DNA of 6,238 nucleotides. Source: an uncultured delta proteobacterium (GTDB taxonomy: Bacteria; Myxococcota_A; Polyangia; Polyangiales; Ga0077539). The notes below the pieces were generated by a model. It was not told the origin of the DNA. It saw only the letters and a list, made by a program, of their open reading frames with translations, and ran no database searches. The stretch spans positions 1 to 6,238 of the forward strand of contig CAIOSS010000535.1 in NCBI GenBank assembly GCA_903860995.1, given 5' to 3'. Shown piece after piece: positions 1-5,916 of the stretch. Positions within the stretch are counted from its first letter, which is position 1; every line of letters starts with the position of its first letter. The translations under genes and the position numbers were made by a program.

Positions 1-171
1 CGCCAGCGCACCTACACTTTTGGCCAATGCGTAGCCATTCATGGAGAGGGGCATCGCGGCAGCGGGGGTGAGGTCGGCACGACCGCCACACTGGGGCGTT
101 CTTGTGAAGAGCGTGAGCGACGAATCGCGGAGGGTTTCCCACTGGCGGTCCTGCGTCGTTGATCCCATGGG
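1..171. other. Upstream non-coding region before the CBS-domain gene
   Basis: No convincing gene is visible here. The reading frame that is open from the left edge to a TGA at 160-162 uses G or C at only about 60% of third codon positions by hand count, far below the neighbouring genes, and its peptide is not recognisable. The in-frame TGA at 160-162 also limits how far upstream the CBS protein could start. The first 45 bases are the least GC-rich part of the window, which fits a promoter. A short palindrome, TTGGCCAA, lies at 20-27. Confidence 0.5.
20..36 (+). promoter_or_regulatory. Possible sigma-54-type promoter (-24/-12) for the CBS gene
   Basis: TTGGC at 20-24 and TAGC at 32-35 place the invariant GG (22-23) and GC (34-35) exactly 10 bases apart, as in sigma-54 (RpoN) promoters. 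The consensus is TTGGCAC followed by TTGC; here the -24 element keeps TTGGC but loses the following AC, and the -12 element has one mismatch. Transcription would start near 47, giving a leader of about 125 bases. No activator site was recognised, and a match of this quality can occur by chance. Confidence 0.2.
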
Positions 172-618
172 ATGGAGATGGAAACCGTCGGCCACATTCT
201 CGATGAAAAGGGTTCGAAGGTGTACCTCGCCCGCCCCGACACCACGGTGTTCGATGCGGTAGAGGAGATGTGCACGCACCGGGTGGGTGCGCTGCTGGTG
301 TGTGAAGGAAACAACCCCGTGGGGGTGTTCTCGGAGCGTGACCTGCTGGTGCGGGTGATCCTCGCGCGGCGCGACCCGGCGACCACCATGGTGCGCGACG
401 TGATGACCCGCGAGGTGGTCTGCGTGTCGCGAGACATCCGGCCCGCCGAGGCCATGGCGATGATCACCGAGCGCCGCTGCCGTCACCTCCCGGTGGTCGA
501 GGGCGGCCGCGTGACGGGGATGATCTCCATCGGCGACCTCGTGCGCTACTTCAGCCAGAACCAGGAGTACGAGATCAAGATGCTCCGCGACTACGTCGAC
601 GGTCGCTACCCCGCGTAG
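172..618 (+). CDS. Small tandem CBS-domain protein
   Basis: The product is a 148-residue soluble protein made almost entirely of two CBS domains, roughly residues 17-66 and 73-129. Each domain shows the family pattern: VGVFSERDLL at 50-59, VRDVMT at 74-79, and HLPVVEGGRVTGMISIGDLV at 105-124. Tandem CBS pairs (Bateman modules) usually bind adenine nucleotides and act as energy or ligand sensors. Stand-alone versions of this size are common and mostly uncharacterised, so the ligand and partner are unknown. There is no signal peptide or membrane segment. An in-frame TGA at 160-162 means translation must start at ATG 172 or ATG 178. The second would give METVGHIL, closer to the usual start of such proteins. 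Neither has a well-spaced Shine-Dalgarno sequence. The last 13 bases overlap the end of galE on the other strand. Confidence 0.9.
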   Translation: MEMETVGHILDEKGSKVYLARPDTTVFDAVEEMCTHRVGALLVCEGNNPVGVFSERDLLVRVILARRDPATTMVRDVMTREVVCVSRDIRPAEAMAMITERRCRHLPVVEGGRVTGMISIGDLVRYFSQNQEYEIKMLRDYVDGRYPA

Positions 619-1631
619 CGCTCGCCGCGGGCGCGGTGAAAGGCCCAGGCGTCGCGCACGATCACGTCGAGCCCCGAGCGGCGGGCGTAGAACCCGAGGC
701 GTTCCCCGGCGAGCCCGGGGCTCGCGACGAGGGTGGACGGGTCGCCCGCCCGGCGCGGCCCGTGGGAGACCGGGATGGGGTGGCCGGTGACGCGGCGCGC
801 GGCCTCGACGACCTCCTGCACGGAGTAGCCCCGACCCGTGCCGAGGTTGAACGCCCCCGACCCGCCGCCCGACTCCAGGTGGACGAGCGCCGCGAGGTGC
901 GCGTCGGCGAGGTCGCAGACGTGGATGTAGTCGCGCACGCAGGTGCCGTCGGGGGTGTCGTAGTCGGCGCCGTGGATGGTGACCGCGGGGCGCAGCCCGA
1001 GGGCGACGTCGAGCACCAGCGGGATGAGGTGCGTCTCCGGCTCGTGGCGCTCGCCGAGCCCGGCGGAGGCCTCGGCGCCCGCGGCGTTGAAGTACCGGAG
1101 CGCCGCGTAGCGCAGCCCGTACGCGAGGTGGTAGGCCTCGAGGGCCCGCTCGATGGCGAGCTTGGTCTCGCCGTAGGGGTTGATGGGCCGCGTCGGGTGC
1201 GACTCCGGGATGGGCGTGCCCTCGGGGGAGCCATACACCGCGGCCGTGGAGGAGAAGACGAAGGCCGGGACGCCCGCGTCGAGGACGGTCTCCAGCAGCG
1301 CGAGCGAGGCGACGAGGTTGCCCTGGTAGTACCGCCGCGGCGCCTCGACGGACTCGCCCACCCGGCTGAGCGCGGCCAGGTGCACCACGGCGCGCACCCG
1401 GTGCCTGGCGATGAACTCCGCCACCCGGGAGCGATCGCCGACGTCGGCCTCCAGGAAGGGCACCGCCGCGGGCACGGCGTCGCGGTGCCCGGTGACGAGG
1501 CTGTCGACGACCACCGGGCACCGCCCCGCGGCGCGGAGGCGATGGACGACGTGCGAGCCGATGTACCCGGCGCCGCCGGCCACCAGCACGCTCGCCGCGC
1601 CGTCTGCCATGGGGTGATTTCGATCGCTCAT
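606..1631 (-). CDS. galE: UDP-glucose 4-epimerase (GalE-like extended SDR)
   Basis: GalE interconverts UDP-glucose and UDP-galactose in the cytoplasm with tightly bound NAD, feeding the Leloir pathway and surface glycan synthesis. The 341-residue product shows the dinucleotide-binding motif GGAGYIGSH (19-27, glycines 19, 22 and 25). It also has the FSSTAAVYG segment (126-134) with Thr129 at the catalytic Ser/Thr position, the YxxxK pair Tyr153/Lys157 in NPYGETK, RYFNAAGA (179-186), and DGTCVRDYIHVCDLADAH (228-245), all typical of GalE. Length is normal for the family apart from about 11 extra N-terminal residues. The start at 1631 is chosen because AGGAGGG lies 11 bases upstream; the internal Met8 has no such site. 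It is the last gene of a probable minus-strand operon, 28 bp after the amylase gene. Leu301 occupies the substrate-size gatekeeper position (Tyr299 in E. coli), so N-acetylated sugars may also be accepted. Confidence 0.93.
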   Translation of the reverse strand: MSDRNHPMADGAASVLVAGGAGYIGSHVVHRLRAAGRCPVVVDSLVTGHRDAVPAAVPFLEADVGDRSRVAEFIARHRVRAVVHLAALSRVGESVEAPRRYYQGNLVASLALLETVLDAGVPAFVFSSTAAVYGSPEGTPIPESHPTRPINPYGETKLAIERALEAYHLAYGLRYAALRYFNAAGAEASAGLGERHEPETHLIPLVLDVALGLRPAVTIHGADYDTPDGTCVRDYIHVCDLADAHLAALVHLESGGGSGAFNLGTGRGYSVQEVVEAARRVTGHPIPVSHGPRRAGDPSTLVASPGLAGERLGFYARRSGLDVIVRDAWAFHRARGERYAG

Positions 1632-1642
1632 CGGTGGGGCAA

Positions 1643-1649
1643 CCCTCCT
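1643..1649 (-). promoter_or_regulatory. Strong Shine-Dalgarno site of galE
   Basis: On the minus strand this reads AGGAGGG, a near-perfect complement to the 16S rRNA tail, 11 bases before the ATG at 1631. It lies in the 28-bp gap after the amylase stop codon. It fixes the galE start and would allow galE to be translated independently of the upstream cistron. It contrasts with the amylase and aminotransferase genes, which lack a recognisable site. Confidence 0.7.
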
Positions 1650-1659
1650 GCGCTCCGGC

Positions 1660-3828
1660 TCAGCGCACCCGCAGCACCCGCACGCTGCGCGGGGGCAGCT
1701 CGACGCGGCCGCCCGGGTCGGCGGGGGTGCCGTCGCGCAGGAGGTCTTCGTAGCTCGCCGCGGGGATGTCCACGGCGCGCGGCGCGTCGGCGCGGTTGAT
1801 CGCCACCACCACGTCGCGGGCGGCCATCCCGCAGCCGCCCATGCGGTAGACCCAGGTGTCCTGCGTCGAGGAGAGGGTGGTGCGGCTGCCGCGGCCCAGC
1901 ACCGGGTTGCTCGCCCGCACGCGCCCGAGCCGACGCACCAGCGAGCGCAGCGCGAGCTGGTGGGCGTTCAGCGCGGCGTCGCTCCAGGGCATCATCCGGC
2001 GGTTGTCGGGGTCGCCGCCGCCCGCGAGGCCCACCTCGTCGCCGTAGTACATCAACGGCACCCCGGGGTTGGTGAGCATCACGGCGAAGGCGAGCCCGAG
2101 GCGCTCGTAGGGCGGCGCGTCGGCGGGCTGGCGGAAGTCCGTCGACCAGCCGTTGGAGGCCGAGCTCCCCGCGCGGCAGTCGGCGATCTGCCGGCTGGCG
2201 AAATGGATCGCCCGGGGGATGTCATGGTTGCCGATGAAGGTGCTCATGAGGGCGGTGGCGCCGTAGAAGGCGTCGTTGCCGGAGAGCCAGTCGGCGAAGC
2301 GGTCGAGGCCCCCGGCGGGGGTGAAGAGGGCCTCGCAGAGCCGCGCCTTGAAGGGGAAATCGAACTGCCCGTCGAGCATGGTCGAGGGGTTGACCGCGCT
2401 GCGAAGGGCGCCCCGGTCGTCGTAGTTGAAGGTCTCGCCGACGAGGTAGAAGCGCCCTCCCGCGGGGGCGGTCACGTCGCGGTTGAGGCGCGCGCGCAGG
2501 TCCGTGAGCCAGCGCAGCGGGACGTGCTTGATGGCGTCGAGGCGCAGCCCGTCGACCTGGTAGGTGCGGGCCCACCAGAGGGCGTCGTTGACGCTCCACG
2601 CGCGGGCGGCGTCCTGCTCGAAGTCGAAGGGCGCGAGGTAGGAGGTGAAGGCGCAGCGGGTGCCCCACACCGGGTCGTCCCAGAGGTTGTCGGGGCCGCA
2701 CAGGCGGAAGGCGCCGCCCGCCCCGCGCGCGAACCAGTCGCGGTGCGCGCGGTAGAGCCCGCTCTCGTCGTCGACGTGCTTCATCACGTAGTCGAAGAGC
2801 ACCCGCACGCCGTGGCCGCCGGGCCCATCGGCGCCGTGCGCCGCGGCGACGAGCGCGCGCAGGTCGGCGTCGGTGCCGAGGCGGGCCTCCACCTGCGGGG
2901 TGGGCGAAGGGCGCAGCGGGTCGGCGTAGCTGATGTCCGCGGGCGACGGCCAGTAGCCGTGGTAGCTGGAGTACACGTGGGGGTCGACCGAGGGGTCGAT
3001 GGCCGCGCCGGCGGTCTCTCGGGAGCGGTACGGGGCGGAGAGCCAGAGCGCCGTGACGCCGAGGTCGGCGAGGTAGGGCACGCGGGCCGTGAGCCCGGGG
3101 AGGTCACCCCCGGCGTACTGCCCGCTCGCGCCGCGGGCGGCGTCGCCGTCGGTGGCGCCGGGCACGATGGTGCGCCGGCCGTCGCCGTCGGCGAAGCGGT
3201 CGGTGAGCGCGAAGTACATGAACGCGTCGCGCCAGTCGAAGGCCGTGACGTCGCCGCAGGTGGCCGCGGCGCCGCCGCAGACGTTGAGCACGCTGTTCTG
3301 CCCGCCGGCGCCGTCGGGGGAGCGCTCGGGGTTCATGGGGTCGGCGATCCAGCGGGTGCCGTCGATGATGAACTTGTACTCCTGCCGGCCGCGGGGCTCG
3401 ACGCGGGTGGTGACGGTCCACGCGCCGTCGGCGCCCCGCGCGAGGGGCAGCGCACCGGCGGCGGCGGTGGCGGGCCAGCGCAGCCACGATCCGCTCAGCC
3501 ACACGCTGGTCGCGCGCTCGTCGACGTAGCGGAGCTGCACCTCGTTGCATGGCGGCGGCGGGGGCGTCGGGGGCACGTCGACCCCGACCACCGCGCCGTC
3601 GGCGAGCACCGTCGCGCCGCACGCCCCGTCGGGCAGGGTCGCGGCGTCGGCGGGGCACGACCCGTCGGGCGCGCTGGTGACCGGACCGCGGGGGATGTCG
3701 AAGTCGGCGCCGATGTCGGGCAGCGAGGCGCCTGCGTCGAGCAGGCGGTCGTTGTCCGCGGCGCAGCCCGCGGCGACCGCGGCGGAAAGGACGAGGGCAC
3801 CGAGCGAGCGCGGGAGCTGGTGGGTCAT
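1660..3828 (-). CDS. Alpha-amylase family (GH13) lipoprotein with N-terminal CBM48-like domain
   Basis: This is a 722-residue predicted exported lipoprotein that should hydrolyse or rearrange alpha-glucans such as starch, glycogen or maltodextrins. A signal peptide (1-21) ends in an AAGC lipobox with Cys22 as the lipidation site, followed by a low-complexity linker ending in a proline run (87-93). Residues about 96-183 resemble a CBM48/AMPK-beta glycogen-binding domain, with YKFIIDGTRWIADP at 151-164. The GH13 barrel starts near AFMYFALTDRFADGD (202-216). Region II GLRLDAIKH (427-435) carries nucleophile Asp431, region III VGETF (463-467) the acid/base Glu465, and region IV FIGNHD (531-536) the transition-state Asp536. 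Region I reads DYVMKH (346-351), with Lys350 where Asn is usual. The C-terminal beta domain covers about 640-722. The ATG at 3828 is chosen because it begins the signal peptide; upstream codons in this frame are a shadow of the aminotransferase gene. Exact substrate is not predictable. Confidence 0.92.
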   Translation of the reverse strand: MTHQLPRSLGALVLSAAVAAGCAADNDRLLDAGASLPDIGADFDIPRGPVTSAPDGSCPADAATLPDGACGATVLADGAVVGVDVPPTPPPPPCNEVQLRYVDERATSVWLSGSWLRWPATAAAGALPLARGADGAWTVTTRVEPRGRQEYKFIIDGTRWIADPMNPERSPDGAGGQNSVLNVCGGAAATCGDVTAFDWRDAFMYFALTDRFADGDGRRTIVPGATDGDAARGASGQYAGGDLPGLTARVPYLADLGVTALWLSAPYRSRETAGAAIDPSVDPHVYSSYHGYWPSPADISYADPLRPSPTPQVEARLGTDADLRALVAAAHGADGPGGHGVRVLFDYVMKHVDDESGLYRAHRDWFARGAGGAFRLCGPDNLWDDPVWGTRCAFTSYLAPFDFEQDAARAWSVNDALWWARTYQVDGLRLDAIKHVPLRWLTDLRARLNRDVTAPAGGRFYLVGETFNYDDRGALRSAVNPSTMLDGQFDFPFKARLCEALFTPAGGLDRFADWLSGNDAFYGATALMSTFIGNHDIPRAIHFASRQIADCRAGSSASNGWSTDFRQPADAPPYERLGLAFAVMLTNPGVPLMYYGDEVGLAGGGDPDNRRMMPWSDAALNAHQLALRSLVRRLGRVRASNPVLGRGSRTTLSSTQDTWVYRMGGCGMAARDVVVAINRADAPRAVDIPAASYEDLLRDGTPADPGGRVELPPRSVRVLRVR

Positions 3829-3840
3829 GGCAGCCGCGGA

Positions 3841-3867
3841 GCGTACCCGAAGGCGCCCGGCGGGCGC
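3841..3867 (-). other. Two overlapping hairpins between alaA and the amylase gene
   Basis: In the 56-bp gap between the two cistrons, GCGCCC and GGGCGC (3853-3858 and 3862-3867) form a perfect 6-bp stem with a 3-base loop. Read on the minus strand, the next bases can form a second hairpin (3841-3856) with a UUCG loop closed by a C-G pair and a 2-base bulge. The two share 3853-3856, so they cannot form together. No U-run follows, so a simple intrinsic terminator is unlikely. The second hairpin ends 12 bases before the amylase ATG, where a ribosome would bind. Function is inference; GC-rich DNA forms such stems often. Confidence 0.35.
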
Positions 3868-3884
3868 AGGTCGGCCGTGGGCGC

Positions 3885-5081
3885 TCAGCCGTCGAGCAGG
3901 CGCTCGATGCGGCGGAACACCTCCGCCATCGTGTCGGGGTCGGGCAGCAGCGTCACCCGGAAGTGGGTGCGGTCTTCGATGTTGAAGCTCGACCCGGGCA
4001 CCACCAGCACGCGCTCGCGCTCGAGGAGTTCCATGGCGAAGCGCTGGTCGTCGAAGCCCGGGGTGCGCGCCCCCACGAAGGCGTAGAGCGCCCCTCGCGG
4101 CGCCTCGACGCGCAGGTGCTTCGAGCGGCGCACGCCCTCCAGCACGGCGGCCCGCTGCGCCCCGAGGCGCCCGTCGGGGGCCGTGAGCGCGAGGATGCCG
4201 TGGTCGCTGGCGAGCGCCGGGGCGACGGCCCACTGCCCCGGCACGTTGGCGCAGAGCCGCAGCGAGGCCAGGAGCTCGATCGACTGGAGGTAGCGGGCCG
4301 CGTGGTCGCGCCGCCCGCTGAAGGCCACCCAGCCCGCGCGCAGCCCGCACGCCCGGTAGACCTTGGAGAGCCCGCCGAAGGTGGCGCAGAGGGTCTCGGT
4401 GCAGTGCAGCGCGGCGGGGACGTGCTCGGCGCCGTCGTAGAGGATGCGGTCGTAGATCTCGTCGGAGAAGAGCACGACGCCGTGGCGCTCGGCGGCGCGG
4501 GCGACGGCGCGCACCACCGCGGCGGGGTACACGGCCCCGGTGGGGTTGTTGGGGTTGATGAGCACGATCGCGCGGCAGCGCGGGGTGACGAGCCGGTCGA
4601 TCTCGTCGGGGTCGGGCACGAAGCCGCGCGCCTCGGTGCAGGCGTAGTACACGGGCACGGCGCCGGTGAGGGCGACGGCGGCGGTCCAGAGGGGGTAGTC
4701 GGGCGCGGGGAGCAGCACCTCGTCGCCCGGCCGCAGGAGGGCTTCGAGGGTCATCAGGATGAGCTCGGAGACGCCGTTGCCCATGAAGACGTCGTCGGCG
4801 CCGACGCCCGCCACGCCGCGCGCGGTCATGGCCGCGGCGACGGCCTCGCGCGCCGGGAGGATGCCCTTCTGGTGGCAGTACCCGTCGGACTGCGGGAGGT
4901 GCTCGGCCACCGCGTCGCGCAGCGCATCGGGCATGCGGAACCCGAAGAGCGCCGGATTGCCGATGTTGAGCTTGATGACCTCGTGGCCCGCGAGCTCGAT
5001 CTCGTGGGCGCGGCGCGCGAGCGGCCCGCGGATCTCGTAGCGGACGCGAGAGAGGTGGTCCGGGGTGGCGATGGGGTTCAT
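3885..5081 (-). CDS. alaA: Alanine aminotransferase, AlaA-type (fold type I, PLP)
   Basis: This is a cytoplasmic PLP enzyme expected to exchange amino groups between alanine/pyruvate and glutamate/2-oxoglutarate. The 398-residue product matches E. coli AlaA along its length as I recall it. Matching segments include YEIRGP (15-20), KLNIGNPALFGF (37-48), GNGVSELI (101-108), PAPDYPLWTAAV (125-136, with Tyr129), and INPNNPTGAVY (175-185, with Asn179). Further on are SDEIYDRILYD (206-216), GLSKVYRACGLRAGW (237-251, with PLP-binding Lys240), RLCANVP (275-281) and the carboxylate-binding Arg375 in HFRVTLLP. The start at 5081 is preferred over an ATG 18 bases upstream (5099) because it places the lysine at 240 and the IRGP motif exactly as in E. 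coli AlaA. Neither start has a Shine-Dalgarno sequence. It is the first gene of the probable alaA-amylase-galE operon. Related branched-chain or aromatic activities cannot be excluded. Confidence 0.93.
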   Translation of the reverse strand: MNPIATPDHLSRVRYEIRGPLARRAHEIELAGHEVIKLNIGNPALFGFRMPDALRDAVAEHLPQSDGYCHQKGILPAREAVAAAMTARGVAGVGADDVFMGNGVSELILMTLEALLRPGDEVLLPAPDYPLWTAAVALTGAVPVYYACTEARGFVPDPDEIDRLVTPRCRAIVLINPNNPTGAVYPAAVVRAVARAAERHGVVLFSDEIYDRILYDGAEHVPAALHCTETLCATFGGLSKVYRACGLRAGWVAFSGRRDHAARYLQSIELLASLRLCANVPGQWAVAPALASDHGILALTAPDGRLGAQRAAVLEGVRRSKHLRVEAPRGALYAFVGARTPGFDDQRFAMELLERERVLVVPGSSFNIEDRTHFRVTLLPDPDTMAEVFRRIERLLDG

Positions 5082-5222
5082 GGCAGCGGTGGGGTGCATA
5101 GCGTCGGGCGGCGGGCGACGCCAAGGAAGGCGCCGGGCGCGGGATGATCGAGCACCCCCGGCGACGGGCGGCAGCGGGCGGTCGACAGGACGCCCTCTCG
5201 CGGGCTACGGCCTCGGACCACC
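5082..5222. promoter_or_regulatory. Divergent promoter region between alaA and the hydrolase gene
   Basis: Both flanking genes are transcribed outward, so this 141-bp gap must hold at least one promoter in each direction unless transcription enters from elsewhere. On the minus strand, TTGGCG (5119-5124) and TATGCA (5095-5100), 18 bases apart, are weak sigma-70-like elements; the second overlaps the alternative alaA ATG at 5097-5099. On the plus strand, TCGACA (5182-5187) resembles a -35 element but no good -10 follows. An 11-base palindrome, GCGCCGGGCGC (5130-5140), lies between the two and could be an operator or chance. The region assignment is sound; the individual motifs are weak. Confidence 0.4.
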
Positions 5223-5729
5223 ATGACGATGACCCACCGACTGCGCGTGCACTTCATCCACGGCCTCGAAGGAACCCCCCAGGGCGCCAAGCCGCGCTTC
5301 CTCGCGGAGCACTTCGACACCGTCGCCCCCGCGATGGACACCAGCGACCTCCCCGGCGCGATCGCCACCCAGGAGGCCGCCCTCGCCGCCAGCGCGCCCG
5401 ACGTGCTCGTGGGTTCGTCCTTCGGCGGCGCCATCGCCGTCGACCTGCTCGCGCGCGGCGTCTGGCGCGGCCCGACGGTGCTGCTCGCGCCCGCGGCGGC
5501 GCGGCTCGACGTGGCCAACCGCCTGCCCGACGGGGTCGCGGTGACGGTGGTGCACGGCGTCGACGACGACGTCATCCCGCTGGCCGACAGCCGCGCGCTC
5601 GCCGCCACGGGGACTCCCTCGCTGGTGCGCCTCGTCGAGGTCGTCGACGACCACCGCCTCAAGTCCCTGCTCGACACGGGTTCGCTCGCCGACATCGTGC
5701 GCGACACCCACGCTCGCCCCGGATCATAG
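5223..5729 (+). CDS. Small alpha/beta hydrolase, YqiA-like
   Basis: The product is a 168-residue cytoplasmic alpha/beta-fold hydrolase, probably an esterase or thioesterase of unknown substrate. HFIHGLEGTPQGAK (10-23) holds the HG oxyanion-hole motif and resembles the N-terminus of the YqiA group. GSSFGG (64-69) is the nucleophile elbow with Ser66. HGVDDDVIP (111-119) supplies the likely acid Asp115, and DDH (142-144) the catalytic His144, so the triad looks complete. It is short for the fold (YqiA itself is about 190 residues) and leaves no room for a cap domain. There is no signal peptide. The ATG at 5223 has no clear Shine-Dalgarno sequence, and a second in-frame ATG lies at 5229. It is transcribed away from alaA and is 187 bp from the next gene. 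The fold is confident; the exact family and role are not. Confidence 0.85.
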   Translation: MTMTHRLRVHFIHGLEGTPQGAKPRFLAEHFDTVAPAMDTSDLPGAIATQEAALAASAPDVLVGSSFGGAIAVDLLARGVWRGPTVLLAPAAARLDVANRLPDGVAVTVVHGVDDDVIPLADSRALAATGTPSLVRLVEVVDDHRLKSLLDTGSLADIVRDTHARPGS

Positions 5730-5798
5730 GCGTCCAGCGAAGGTCACCCGGCTGTCTGGGCGCACGCCGGGGCGTCGGACGGTCCGCGGCACGCACCG

Positions 5799-5818
5799 CC
5801 GGGCGGGCCCCGCCCCGG
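5799..5818 (+). terminator. GC-rich hairpin after the hydrolase gene, possible terminator
   Basis: CCGGGCGG at 5799-5806 pairs with CCGCCCCGG at 5810-5818, leaving one bulged C and a 3-base loop. The stem lies 69 bases after the hydrolase stop and just before the putative promoter of the next gene, a sensible place for a terminator. No U-run follows, so it could only be a weak or factor-assisted terminator, and it may simply reflect high GC content. Confidence 0.25.
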
Positions 5819-5847
5819 TAGACAAGAAACCTACATCAGGGTAGGAG
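5819..5847 (+). promoter_or_regulatory. Possible promoter with inverted repeat for the peptidase lipoprotein
   Basis: TAGACA at 5819-5824 differs from the -35 consensus TTGACA by one base. A poor -10 candidate, TAGGAG, follows at 5842-5847 after 17 bases. Between and overlapping them is a perfect inverted repeat, CCTAC-6 bases-GTAGG (5830-5845), placed where a repressor could block the promoter. This stretch is noticeably less GC-rich than its surroundings. The -10 match is weak, so the call is tentative. Confidence 0.22.
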
Positions 5848-5916
5848 TGCGCCCAACGGCGTCTGGACCTCGTGGCGAGGGATCCATCGGCGCCCCTGAA
5901 GAAGAGGCACTGACTC

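Noticed and set aside
1..162. End of an upstream gene entering from the left edge and stopping at 160-162
   Set aside because: Third codon positions are only about 60% G/C by hand count, unlike every real gene here, and the peptide is not recognisable. It cannot be fully excluded without the flanking sequence.
636..1799. A 387-codon open frame on the plus strand opposite galE
   Set aside because: It is antisense to galE, shows no domain, and runs past the galE start into the end of the amylase gene.
1960..4086. A 708-codon open frame on the plus strand opposite the amylase
   Set aside because: It is antisense to a gene with clear GH13 motifs and a lipobox. The product is Gly/Val/Ala/Glu-rich low-complexity sequence, as expected from the opposite strand of high-GC coding DNA.
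3829..5124. In-frame upstream extension of the amylase reading frame to a 1154-residue protein
   Set aside because: The added part is Arg/Ala/Pro-rich with no recognisable domain and lies over the unmistakable aminotransferase gene. The amylase has its own signal peptide starting at 3828.
3963..5147. A 394-codon open frame on the plus strand opposite alaA
   Set aside because: The opposite strand encodes an AlaA with all PLP-site motifs; this frame has no recognisable motif and biased composition.
5205..5711. Minus-strand open frames opposite the hydrolase gene
   Set aside because: The plus strand holds a complete alpha/beta hydrolase triad; the antisense peptides have no motif.
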